Assembly: GCA_024709185.1 (NCBI GenBank) | Contig: JANJXE010000132.1 | Span: 1 to 9,220 of the forward strand | Source: Paludibacter sp. | GTDB taxonomy: Bacteria; Bacteroidota; Bacteroidia; Bacteroidales; Paludibacteraceae | DNA length: 9,220 bases | Reading direction: 5' to 3' | Part shown: piece after piece, positions 1 through 6,367 of the stretch | Layout: every line of letters starts with the position of its first letter | Position numbering within the stretch: the first letter of the stretch is position 1 | Translations under genes and position numbers: made by a program | Notes under the pieces: model-generated | The model's database searches: none | Told to the model about the DNA's origin: nothing | What the model saw: only the letters and a program-made list of their open reading frames with translations

Positions 1-2
1 AT

Positions 3-293
3 TCTATCGGACAAATTCTCTTCAAAAGAGGACAAATCAGTGACTTTTATAACAAACCTGACGAGTCGCTTAACGGTTTGGAGGACGACTCTTGCAGGCA
101 ATTTAGTTTATGGTAAAATTTCTCCGGACACTAATGAATCAACACATTAAATAACGGAAAATACTTTCAAGGTGGTAGAAAGTCAGGACTTCAGAACTAT
201 TACAAACAATGGAAAGAAGAGTGTGAACAATGACGAAAGAAAAAGCCCGAACCGCTAATCGAGTGGACTGCCCTACCGGAAATTAACCTATAG
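3..293 (+). pseudogene. Coding-like relic with in-frame stops, unidentified
   Basis: One + strand frame (codons starting at position 3) reads like protein over most of this stretch, with runs such as GQILFKRGQISDFYNKPDE near the start, GRKSGLQNYYKQWKEE in the middle and KPEPLIEWTALPEINL at the end. It is interrupted by stops at 114-116, 132-137 and 231-233 and closes at 291-293. The aromatic and charged residue mix suggests a decayed gene rather than random sequence, but I do not recognise a family. The 5' end may lie outside the window. It borders a phage-gene remnant, so it may be part of the same eroded element; that is inference. It could also be chance. Confidence 0.25.
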
Positions 294-301
294 AGAGAGA
301 T

Positions 302-661
302 TCACAGCAAAATATTCTCCACCACCGGCACCGAATGACTCCTGCACTGCGGATGCCAGCCGATGAATCGAAAGGTCTTAGGATACTTGTCTTTCTTTAA
401 TTCACACACCGGACAGTTGAAAAACCGATTCGAACGAATAATTTCAATTCCGGTAACAAAGTCCAACTGCTGGTATTTTTCATAATCAGCAACACGATAT
501 GCCATGTTAATCTCCGTTCGGGTGAGGCGCATGGCATTCTTGTATGAGCTACGATAGACGCCGGGGCCGGGATGATGCTTCTGTGCGTTTTTTGATAAGT
601 GAAGAATTCCGTGTTTGTCTTTGACTCTCCGAAAAAGCTTATCCGGATTTTGAAGTTCAAA
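302..661 (-). pseudogene. Phage head-morphogenesis protein remnant (SPP1 gp7 / Mu F-like), C-terminal part
   Basis: The - strand is open from 661 to the TGA at 302-304, preceded in frame by a TAG at 662-664. The roughly 119 codons include the segments DKLFRRVKDKHG, MRLTRTEINMAYR, FNCPVCE and GWHPQCR. These resemble the C-terminal part of phage minor head/head-morphogenesis proteins of the SPP1 gp7/Mu F type found in Bacteroidota prophages. In the intact phage these proteins act in procapsid assembly, and the family is normally several hundred residues long, so the N-terminal majority is missing. The first ATG in this frame is at 532, inside the conserved region, and there is no neighbouring portal, terminase or capsid gene. 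I read this as a dead prophage fragment. The overlapping frame at 397-660 is a shadow. Family assignment is from recall of the motif pattern, not a search. Confidence 0.7.
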
Positions 662-664
662 CTA

Positions 665-775
665 CTTACATGAATCCTTCCTTTTTACATCTATGAATTA
701 GTTCTACCACATTTTAGAAGTCATTTAGAAAGGTGAAATTAGATATTTCGTCAGAAAGGACTACACACAAAAAAC
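665..775. other. Short intergenic gap, nothing recognised
   Basis: This gap lies between the phage remnant and the end of the AraC-type regulator gene. I see no open frame, no strong hairpin and no TAnnTTTG box. The regulator is transcribed into it, and a T-rich run just past its stop (on the - strand) is the only terminator-like hint. Confidence 0.4.
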
Positions 776-1960
776 TTATTCTACCATTGTTTTGTTTTTC
801 CGTTGAAAATACTCCGAAGGCGTCATGCCGGTAAGCTGCTGAAAATTGCGCAATGCAGTTGCACGCGAACGAAAACCTACAAAATAGAAAGCTTCCTGAA
901 AACTGGAGGATTGGGCAGTGGTAATCTGATCTATAAAATCATCGATACGTAATTTTTTGATGTAGTTTGTATAATTCTCATATCCGTTTTCACGTAAAAC
1001 CCGGGCAAGCGTGGTGCGGTTTGTGAAAAGCTCTGAAGCCAGTGTATTGAGTGATAAATCGGGATCGCGCCACGCCTTGTTTTCCTGCATGTAAGTGTCT
1101 AACCGCTTAATTAAAATTAAATTGCGTTGCTCTGTGCTACTTCTCTCACTCCATGAAGGAATCACCACATTATCTGCTATCGGGTGGTCCGACTCACTCT
1201 CTTCTCTATCGATGGAAGTTGATTTTCCTATCAGGCGGTCGAACAGCTCAAGGTAAACGATGTAAAGACTACACCCTACACTGATATAATAATACAAGGT
1301 ATGAAGAAGTTGGTTTTCAACCATCATCACAAGAATATAGGCAAAAACATTGATAAGAAATGTAATCACGTACTTTCTAATCCATATATGATCTGAATTA
1401 TGATACAGTTTGGTGCGATAAATATACCACACAAAAAGCAACGGAGTGAACATCACCAGGGATAGCAACAAACGAAACCACACTTCAAATCTATCGGCAT
1501 GGGGTACCATTTCCAGTATCGAATCATAGGGAGTAAACTCAACTCCGGCCAGCATACTAATCAGAAAAACAACTGTCAGTACTATCCAAACTGAATAGAG
1601 TTTGATGATTCGCCGGAAATTGAGCCATCCCGGGGAAATCACTTCTAAGGGATAGGTAATATACGAAAAAACCATAAAATTCGCTATCAGTAATAATATT
1701 GGTGAAACTACAAATTCAGGCTCTTTACCGTTGATTAAATCAATGAACCGGGTGATGTAATTCAGTACTGAAAAAAAGACGATAACTGCTAAAATTACGC
1801 GGGAACGTTCACCGGACTTTCGACGAAGAATCAGTAATATGGATACCAAAAAGAAAATCAAAGCCCCGGCAAAAACGGTAGCTATATAGAGTTGTTGCAT
1901 TATGTTGATCAGAATTAGAATCAAAAGTATCGGCGCCAGTTGAAAACAACCGAATTGCAT
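776..1960 (-). CDS. Membrane-anchored AraC-family transcriptional regulator
   Basis: The 394-residue protein joins an N-terminal membrane domain to a C-terminal DNA-binding domain. About eight hydrophobic segments are visible, near residues 6-25, 26-45, 54-74, 85-106, 121-140, 163-181, 196-214 and 219-239. A polar linker (about 245-280) follows. The AraC/XylS helix-turn-helix domain spans about 279-387: first helix-turn-helix LSLNTLASELFTNRTTLARV (about 302-321), second from SFQEAFYFVGF, ending in the family's GMTPSEYF signature. Such proteins are thought to bind DNA from the inner membrane in response to a signal sensed there; no ligand can be read. The frame can be extended to a TTG at 1993, but that would sit on the expected transcription start next to the TAAATTTG box at 1998-2005, so the ATG at 1960 is preferred. 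It is divergent from the secreted-protein gene at 2226, which is a plausible target. Confidence 0.88.
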   Translation of the reverse strand: MQFGCFQLAPILLILILINIMQQLYIATVFAGALIFFLVSILLILRRKSGERSRVILAVIVFFSVLNYITRFIDLINGKEPEFVVSPILLLIANFMVFSYITYPLEVISPGWLNFRRIIKLYSVWIVLTVVFLISMLAGVEFTPYDSILEMVPHADRFEVWFRLLLSLVMFTPLLFVWYIYRTKLYHNSDHIWIRKYVITFLINVFAYILVMMVENQLLHTLYYYISVGCSLYIVYLELFDRLIGKSTSIDREESESDHPIADNVVIPSWSERSSTEQRNLILIKRLDTYMQENKAWRDPDLSLNTLASELFTNRTTLARVLRENGYENYTNYIKKLRIDDFIDQITTAQSSSFQEAFYFVGFRSRATALRNFQQLTGMTPSEYFQRKNKTMVE

Positions 1961-1997
1961 AGCTTTGAGATAGTTTTCATCCCGGAAATACAATGTG

Positions 1998-2005
1998 CAA
2001 ATTTA
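1998..2005 (-). promoter_or_regulatory. Bacteroidota -7 box of the AraC-type regulator
   Basis: The - strand reads TAAATTTG, an exact match to the TAnnTTTG -7 consensus, 37 nt before the ATG at 1960. A partial second copy (AAATTTG) lies immediately upstream. No clear TTTG -33 element is seen at the usual distance. Confidence 0.5.
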
Positions 2006-2074
2006 CAAATTTCAACGGAATTATCTCCTATGCTATTACCTAAACTTTCAACGAACCTACACTTTTCTTTTCAA

Positions 2075-2097
2075 CCGGCACATCAGTAAAATGCCGG
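2075..2097. repeat. GC-rich inverted repeat in the divergent intergenic region
   Basis: CCGGCA (2075-2080) and TGCCGG (2092-2097) form a perfect 6-bp dyad with an 11-nt spacer in otherwise AT-rich DNA between the two divergent genes. The right arm is part of an 8-bp palindrome, TGCCGGCA (2092-2099). It may be an operator or a weak hairpin; short dyads of this size also occur by chance. Confidence 0.3.
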
Positions 2098-2169
2098 CAA
2101 AACAAATAAAATTGTAAATCTGGTTCAGTAGTTTTGTAAAAATGAATCATGGGTTTTAACTATTCACAG

Positions 2170-2177
2170 TACATTTG
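2170..2177 (+). promoter_or_regulatory. Bacteroidota -7 box of the secreted discoidin-protein gene
   Basis: TACATTTG matches TAnnTTTG exactly and lies 48 nt before the ATG at 2226. No exact TTTG or TTG occurs 19-21 nt upstream, so the -33 element is weak or absent, which would fit a promoter needing an activator such as the divergent AraC-type regulator (inference). Confidence 0.5.
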
Positions 2178-2225
2178 CGAGCTTAAAACATGATTAGCTA
2201 ATTAAGAATCAAAATTATTTTTATC

Positions 2226-3152
2226 ATGAAAATAGCTTACAAACTGGTTTACCTTTCAGTCCTGATTAACTTTTGTGTTAGTGCTGTTTACGCACAAAAC
2301 ACATGTTCAAATGTTGCATGGAATAAGCCGGCAACTTCCAGCACTTCTTATTCTACAGAAACACCCAACCGCGCATTCGATGGCGACCTGACCACCAATT
2401 GGAGCGCTTCGGACGGTACCGGTTGGATTAAGGTCGATTTACAAAACAAGCTTACCGTCGACAGTATGAAGTTGTATGTAAATCAGTATTATGCAGGTAA
2501 TACGGTACATGAAATAAAAGTTTCCGAAGATTTGGTAAACTGGACGCTTGTCGAAACCATTACCAGTTTTACATCAAACAATCAGATTCTGACTGTACGA
2601 TTTAATCCGGTTTTGACCAATGTACGGGGAGTCATGGTTAATACACCAAGTTCTAATTCATGGGTTGCATGGTATGAAATTGAAGTGTATTCCGGTTCAA
2701 ATCCCTACAAACCAACCATTAGCCAGGAAGGAATGGTTTTAACTTCAAGTTCGGCAACCAATAATCAATGGTATTTAGATGGAAATCCGATACCAGATGC
2801 CACATCTCAATCGTACACAACTACAGTTTCCGGCTCCTATCAGGTGGGTGTTTCCTACAGAACCGGCTGCACAGCCATGTCGGATGCTGTTAGTGTTACA
2901 GCCATCACCACCGGAATCGACGAAAATGAAGAAATACAGATTTTTCCGAATCCGGCTAAGAATCAGCTAAGCATTACAGGAGTGGCAAAAGCTAGAGTCG
3001 AAGTCTTTAATTTCCAGGGGCAATCGATATATTCAACAGAGATATCCGGACTATCATCCCAACTTGACATTTCCAAATTGCCCTGTGGAGTATATTCTAT
3101 GAGACTTACAACTTCTGACGGTATTTATGTTAAGAAACTATTCAAAAACTAA
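2226..3152 (+). CDS. Secreted discoidin (F5/8 type C) protein with T9SS sorting domain
   Basis: This 308-residue protein has a signal peptide (about 1-23, ending VYA before QN). Next is an F5/8 type C/discoidin domain at about 28-156, recognised by NVAWNKPATSS, AFDGDLTTNWSAS, GWIKVDLQNKLTVDSMKL and SEDLVNWTLVE. An Ig-like segment follows at about 162-226 (QWYLDGNPIPDATSQSYT and SGSYQVGVSYRTGC), a type often placed before the sorting signal. The C-terminus (about 235-308) is a type A T9SS sorting domain, with IQIFPNPAKNQLSI, LPCGVYSMRL and the terminal KKLFKN. Discoidin domains bind carbohydrate or membrane surfaces. No catalytic domain is present, so the protein is probably a surface-attached or released binding module, exported by Sec and then T9SS. 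The ligand cannot be inferred. The ATG is the only reasonable start before the signal peptide. The gene appears monocistronic, with its own -7 box and terminator. Confidence 0.9.
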   Translation: MKIAYKLVYLSVLINFCVSAVYAQNTCSNVAWNKPATSSTSYSTETPNRAFDGDLTTNWSASDGTGWIKVDLQNKLTVDSMKLYVNQYYAGNTVHEIKVSEDLVNWTLVETITSFTSNNQILTVRFNPVLTNVRGVMVNTPSSNSWVAWYEIEVYSGSNPYKPTISQEGMVLTSSSATNNQWYLDGNPIPDATSQSYTTTVSGSYQVGVSYRTGCTAMSDAVSVTAITTGIDENEEIQIFPNPAKNQLSITGVAKARVEVFNFQGQSIYSTEISGLSSQLDISKLPCGVYSMRLTTSDGIYVKKLFKN

Positions 3153-3192
3153 ATTCCGACCGATTTTCTAAACCTGATGTGTGAGATTCCGC

Positions 3193-3237
3193 AATAAACC
3201 CAATTTCAGAATTCTGAAGTTGGGTTTATTTAGTTTG
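3193..3237 (+). terminator. Strong hairpin terminator after the secreted-protein gene
   Basis: AATAAACCCAA (3193-3203) pairs perfectly with TTGGGTTTATT (3220-3230). The stem continues inward through one T-G wobble into the palindrome TTCAGAATTCTGAA (3205-3218). A T-rich tail follows. It lies 40 nt past the stop codon. The A-rich left flank would let it work on the other strand too, though no gene reads in from the right. Confidence 0.8.
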
Positions 3238-3311
3238 GTAGTAAATGAAACCCAGACAAATCAGTGTAATGAGCTTCTACCTTCAATCGAATTAAAAACG
3301 AATTGAGATCA

Positions 3312-3331
3312 AACTACAAAAAATTGTAGTT
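3312..3331 (+). promoter_or_regulatory. Perfect inverted repeat upstream of rmuC, candidate operator
   Basis: AACTACAA (3312-3319) and TTGTAGTT (3324-3331) form an 8-bp perfect dyad around AAAA. It ends 19 nt before the -7 box and spans the place where a -33 element would lie; the TTG inside it (3324-3326) is the nearest -33-like match. It has no T tail, so an operator reads better than a terminator. Confidence 0.35.
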
Positions 3332-3350
3332 CAAATAGAGATAAACGTTG

Positions 3351-3358
3351 TATATTTG
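3351..3358 (+). promoter_or_regulatory. Bacteroidota -7 box of rmuC
   Basis: TATATTTG matches TAnnTTTG exactly, 29 nt before the ATG at 3388. A TTG at 3324-3326 is a possible but slightly distant -33 element. Confidence 0.55.
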
Positions 3359-3387
3359 TCCTTGAATTTTCATTTAATTAGTTGACC

Positions 3388-4800
3388 ATGCAAACAACCT
3401 TACTCATTATCCTTATTATCCTCGTGGCAATCGCCATCGTGCTACTTTTTGTTTTCCGGAATAAAGGCGATAACGAAATTCCGCAGCTCTTAGCAAAAGT
3501 GAACGAGCTGCAAAATGGCCTGACCAAAATTGAAATCAATCTCAAAAATGACTTTAAAGACAATCGCGAAGAAAGCGCCAACACCGCTAAAAACAATCGC
3601 GAGGAGCTGAACAAAGCCATTACAGAATTCAGAAGCGAAACGGCGGAGGCAATACGACAACTCAGCAAAAATAACGTGGATGCGCTCGAAAAACTGAACA
3701 ACACCCTGGAGCAAAAAGTGACTGCGCTGATTGATAAAACCGAAAAAAGCTTCAAAGATTTTCAGGATGCCTTCGACAAAAATGTGAAATCGTTTAACGA
3801 CCTGCAGCGTGAGAAATTCAACCAGCTGGAAACAAAACAAAACGAATTGGTACTGGGTACCGAGAAAAAGCTGGAAAGCATCCGGCAAACCGTGGAAGAA
3901 AAACTGGAGAAAACCCTGAGCGAGCGCCTGGGACAAAGTTTTGAGACTGTGGGCAAGCAACTGATTGAAGTGCAAAAGGGCCTGGGTGAAATGCAAACCA
4001 TTGCTTCGGATGTGGGTGGACTGAAAAAAGTATTGAGCAATGTAAAACTCCGGGGCGGTGTGGGTGAAGTACAACTGGCCTTGTTGTTGGAGCAAATTCT
4101 GGCTCCCAGCCAGTATGATGCCAACGTTCGGACAAAACTGGGAAGTTCCGAACCGGTCGAGTTTGCGATTAAACTTCCGGGACGCAGCGAGGATGAGAGC
4201 GCCTTTGTGTACCTGCCCATCGATGCCAAATTTCCGAAAGACACCTACGAACACCTTCTGGCAGCCTATGAAAGTGCCCTTCCCGAGGAAATTGAGGCCG
4301 CTTCTAAAAATCTGGAAACGACTATTAAGAAAATGGCGAAGGATATCAGAGACAAATACCTGGATCCGCCCAACACCACCGATTTTGCCATCATGTTCCT
4401 TCCTTTCGAAAGCATCTATGCCGAAGTGATCCGGCGAAGCTCCCTGATCGATCAGTTGCGCAGCGAATTTCAAATAACGGTGGCTGGTCCTACTACCTTA
4501 ATGGCAATCTTAAACAGCTTGCAAATGGGCTTCCGAACGCTGGCCTTACAAAAACGCAGCAGCGAAGTCTGGAAAGTATTAGGTGCCGTGAAAACCGAGT
4601 TTGAAAAATTTGGCGGTATGCTGGAAAAAGCGCAAAAGAACATTCAGACAGGTTTAGGTCAACTGGACGATGTAGTGGGCACTCGCACCCGCGCCATCCA
4701 ACGTCAGCTTCGTACTGTGGAATCACTTCCGGCAGCCGAAACACAGAACTTGCTGAGTGGTATGGCACTGGATGTTACCGAGGAAGAAAACGAGGAGTAA
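3388..4800 (+). CDS. rmuC: RmuC family DNA recombination protein
   Basis: The 470-residue protein begins with one membrane helix (about 3-23), continues as a long charged coiled coil (about 30-200), and then carries the RmuC domain (about 205-430). Visible family marks are NVKLRGGVGEVQLALLLEQI (219-238), YLPIDAKFP (275-283; Asp279 and Lys281 fit the PD-(D/E)XK nuclease-like core), FLPFESIYAEV (337-347) and the VAGPTTLMAILNSLQMGFRT region (about 365-384). RmuC was identified in E. coli as limiting recombination-associated rearrangement between short inverted repeats and is predicted to be a membrane-tethered nuclease-like protein; its exact activity is not settled. Length is normal for the family. 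A TTG two codons upstream (3382) is in frame, but the ATG is preferred. Its TAA directly abuts the stop codon of the convergent AbiEii gene. Base composition is visibly more GC-rich than in the abiE genes. Confidence 0.93.
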   Translation: MQTTLLIILIILVAIAIVLLFVFRNKGDNEIPQLLAKVNELQNGLTKIEINLKNDFKDNREESANTAKNNREELNKAITEFRSETAEAIRQLSKNNVDALEKLNNTLEQKVTALIDKTEKSFKDFQDAFDKNVKSFNDLQREKFNQLETKQNELVLGTEKKLESIRQTVEEKLEKTLSERLGQSFETVGKQLIEVQKGLGEMQTIASDVGGLKKVLSNVKLRGGVGEVQLALLLEQILAPSQYDANVRTKLGSSEPVEFAIKLPGRSEDESAFVYLPIDAKFPKDTYEHLLAAYESALPEEIEAASKNLETTIKKMAKDIRDKYLDPPNTTDFAIMFLPFESIYAEVIRRSSLIDQLRSEFQITVAGPTTLMAILNSLQMGFRTLALQKRSSEVWKVLGAVKTEFEKFGGMLEKAQKNIQTGLGQLDDVVGTRTRAIQRQLRTVESLPAAETQNLLSGMALDVTEEENEE

Positions 4801-5637
4801 CTACTTGATAAACTTAATGAGTTGAGCCAGGCTTAAGAAATATTCATTTGACCAGATTTCCAAGTCAATTTGATTGCGAATAAAAGGGCGAACATCTGCT
4901 TTTACCTGCTCAATATTGGTTTTTGAAATTTTATTATAAAGTAATTCTTTAAAGGATTCGATAGAAAGTTCCTGCATTTCTATCGAACCAGATTGGAAAG
5001 AACGTTGACAGAAATGTTCAAAATTCAACGGGATATTGTTACGTACATACCACTCAAAATCATACCAATCGCGTCCTTTCACCCTGGATTTCCAATTGCG
5101 AAACAAAAGAGCATGCATCTTTCCTGCATATAAGTCCGGTAGAGAATAGCAGCGGGTTGTAAAAGAAAACGGCATTAATTGCAATTTATATTCGGTATTA
5201 AATCCTGTTGGAGGATTTATATCAACTTCAATTTTTATTTTCACCTGCTTATCGGTACGAAACTGCAAATTATAAATAGCGGTATCATCTTTTAAAAATG
5301 CAGATTCAATATTGGTTTGATGTAGTTTTTCCTTTTTAGTTAAAATAATTTCTCTCCCCAATGAGTTGAACTCAGCACGTATTGACTCAAAATACTTTTC
5401 TAATCTGAAGCTTTTATCGGGATTCAAAAGCGAAAAATCCATATCTTCCGAAAACCGTTGTACATCATAGAAAATACGGAGGCATGTACCACCGTAAAAT
5501 GCTGCATTTTTAAAAAAGCCACCCCGGTATAATCCGGCTAAAGCGATTAGCTGCATTACTTCATGTAAGGCATTACTATAATCGTCATTAGTGTGTATCT
5601 CGTACCGACTAAGCATCTGATCGAAAATTGTGGTCAT
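4801..5637 (-). CDS. abiEii: AbiEii-family nucleotidyltransferase toxin (type IV toxin-antitoxin)
   Basis: This 278-residue protein belongs to the AbiEii/DUF1814 nucleotidyltransferase group. In order, the family motifs are: I, FYGGTCLRIFYDVQRFSEDM (GGT at 49-51) running into D65-x-D67, the metal-binding pair; II, IKIEVD with Asp139; and III/IV, LPDLYAGKMHALLFR then KGRDWYDFEWYV (Lys173, Asp190, Asp193). All key acidic residues are present, so it should be active. AbiEii-type toxins transfer nucleotides to RNA targets; GTP binding and tRNA modification are reported for relatives, and they halt growth during phage infection. The start overlaps the end of the antitoxin gene by four bases (ATGA, 5634-5637), implying coupled translation. 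The TAG stop (4801-4803) lies immediately against the rmuC stop with no spacer or terminator. Sequence is AT-rich relative to rmuC, suggesting acquisition. Confidence 0.9.
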   Translation of the reverse strand: MTTIFDQMLSRYEIHTNDDYSNALHEVMQLIALAGLYRGGFFKNAAFYGGTCLRIFYDVQRFSEDMDFSLLNPDKSFRLEKYFESIRAEFNSLGREIILTKKEKLHQTNIESAFLKDDTAIYNLQFRTDKQVKIKIEVDINPPTGFNTEYKLQLMPFSFTTRCYSLPDLYAGKMHALLFRNWKSRVKGRDWYDFEWYVRNNIPLNFEHFCQRSFQSGSIEMQELSIESFKELLYNKISKTNIEQVKADVRPFIRNQIDLEIWSNEYFLSLAQLIKFIK

Positions 5638-6263
5638 AGTTGCTCAACTAATTTTAAAAGAATTTGAAGCTCCAGTTTCTTTGTATTCGTTTCTATACAG
5701 CGATTTATTATATCTGTATTGAATGACTCAATAGCCGACAACTCAATTCTCAAATCATCTTCCAAAAAGTGCCGCATTGCCTTTACCGACTGAATTCGGA
5801 AATTTCGGGTGGTTACAATCATATCCATGATGGCTTTCTCAGGAGTAGCCATCAGGAAGCTATAGCTGTCGTTTATAATCTCCTGACGTATTCCTATTGA
5901 GAAATAATTCTCCGGAACTTTACTATAATCGTAATAACCAAGTGGTGTATTGTACCACTTAGCTCGCTTAGTAGTTACAGAACGCACAGAGTATACTTTC
6001 TCGGGAATCAGACTGTAATACGACAAAGCACTTTCGAGTGAAACGTATGATGGACTGTAAAGGTGATTAGCTGTTAATTCACGGGAAAGCTTTTGCTGAC
6101 TTAGATCTGTCGAAACAACATACAATCCTTTTTTTAAACGAAGAATTATTCCTTTCTTTTCTAAAAGAGAAATCCTGTCACCAGGTGATTGATAATTGCT
6201 CAATCCGGCTAACAACACATCGTAATCAATGGGTACAATTCCGTATTTCAATAGCTCTTTCAT
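5634..6263 (-). CDS. abiEi: AbiEi-family antitoxin and transcriptional regulator
   Basis: This 209-residue protein is the first gene of the two-gene abiE operon. The N-terminus (about 8-52) is a winged helix-turn-helix ending in the typical wing sequence LEKKGIILRLKKGLYVV. The core AbiEi signature follows: ANHLYSPSYVSLESALSYYSLIPE (about 65-88, broken here only for description), then VYSVRSVTTKRA, and SFLMATPEKAIMDM (about 135-148). In studied type IV systems the AbiEi protein opposes the toxin without binding it directly and represses its own promoter by binding inverted repeats. The perfect dyad at 6303-6339 just upstream fits such an operator. The gene has a -7 box 23 nt before the ATG. 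The next gene upstream on this strand, the antiporter, has its own promoter, so readthrough would have to cross the dyad. Confidence 0.88.
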   Translation of the reverse strand: MKELLKYGIVPIDYDVLLAGLSNYQSPGDRISLLEKKGIILRLKKGLYVVSTDLSQQKLSRELTANHLYSPSYVSLESALSYYSLIPEKVYSVRSVTTKRAKWYNTPLGYYDYSKVPENYFSIGIRQEIINDSYSFLMATPEKAIMDMIVTTRNFRIQSVKAMRHFLEDDLRIELSAIESFNTDIINRCIETNTKKLELQILLKLVEQL

Positions 6264-6286
6264 GGATCAATTGATAAATCAGCGGG

Positions 6287-6294
6287 CAAATGTA
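6287..6294 (-). promoter_or_regulatory. Bacteroidota -7 box of the abiE operon
   Basis: The - strand reads TACATTTG, matching TAnnTTTG, 23 nt before the abiEi ATG. The inverted repeat at 6303-6339 begins 8 nt upstream of the box and covers the -33 region, where no exact TTTG is seen. Confidence 0.6.
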
Positions 6295-6302
6295 GTAAAT
6301 AT

Positions 6303-6339
6303 TGTTTAGATAATCGACATTAACTCGATTATCTAAACA
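6303..6339. promoter_or_regulatory. Perfect 15-bp dyad: candidate AbiEi operator and/or antiporter terminator
   Basis: TGTTTAGATAATCGA (6303-6317) and TCGATTATCTAAACA (6325-6339) are perfect inverted repeats with a 7-nt spacer. The match continues outward as AAATA/TATTT with one extra T on the left. It covers the -33 region of the abiE promoter, the expected place for an autorepression operator, as AbiEi proteins are known to bind inverted repeats at their own promoters. It also lies about 28 nt past the antiporter stop on the same strand, so its RNA hairpin could end antiporter transcription; the low GC content and lack of a long T run make the operator reading stronger. Confidence 0.65.
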
Positions 6340-6367
6340 TATTTAACTATATAAGGCTATCTTTCCT

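Noticed and set aside
397..660. An 87-codon - strand frame overlapping the phage remnant
   Set aside because: The overlapping frame carries the recognisable head-morphogenesis motifs, so this one is a shadow.
3490..4473. A 327-codon - strand frame and several shorter frames opposite rmuC
   Set aside because: They mirror the strongly conserved RmuC reading frame, have unusual composition and no recognisable domain; a coding-strand bias explains them.
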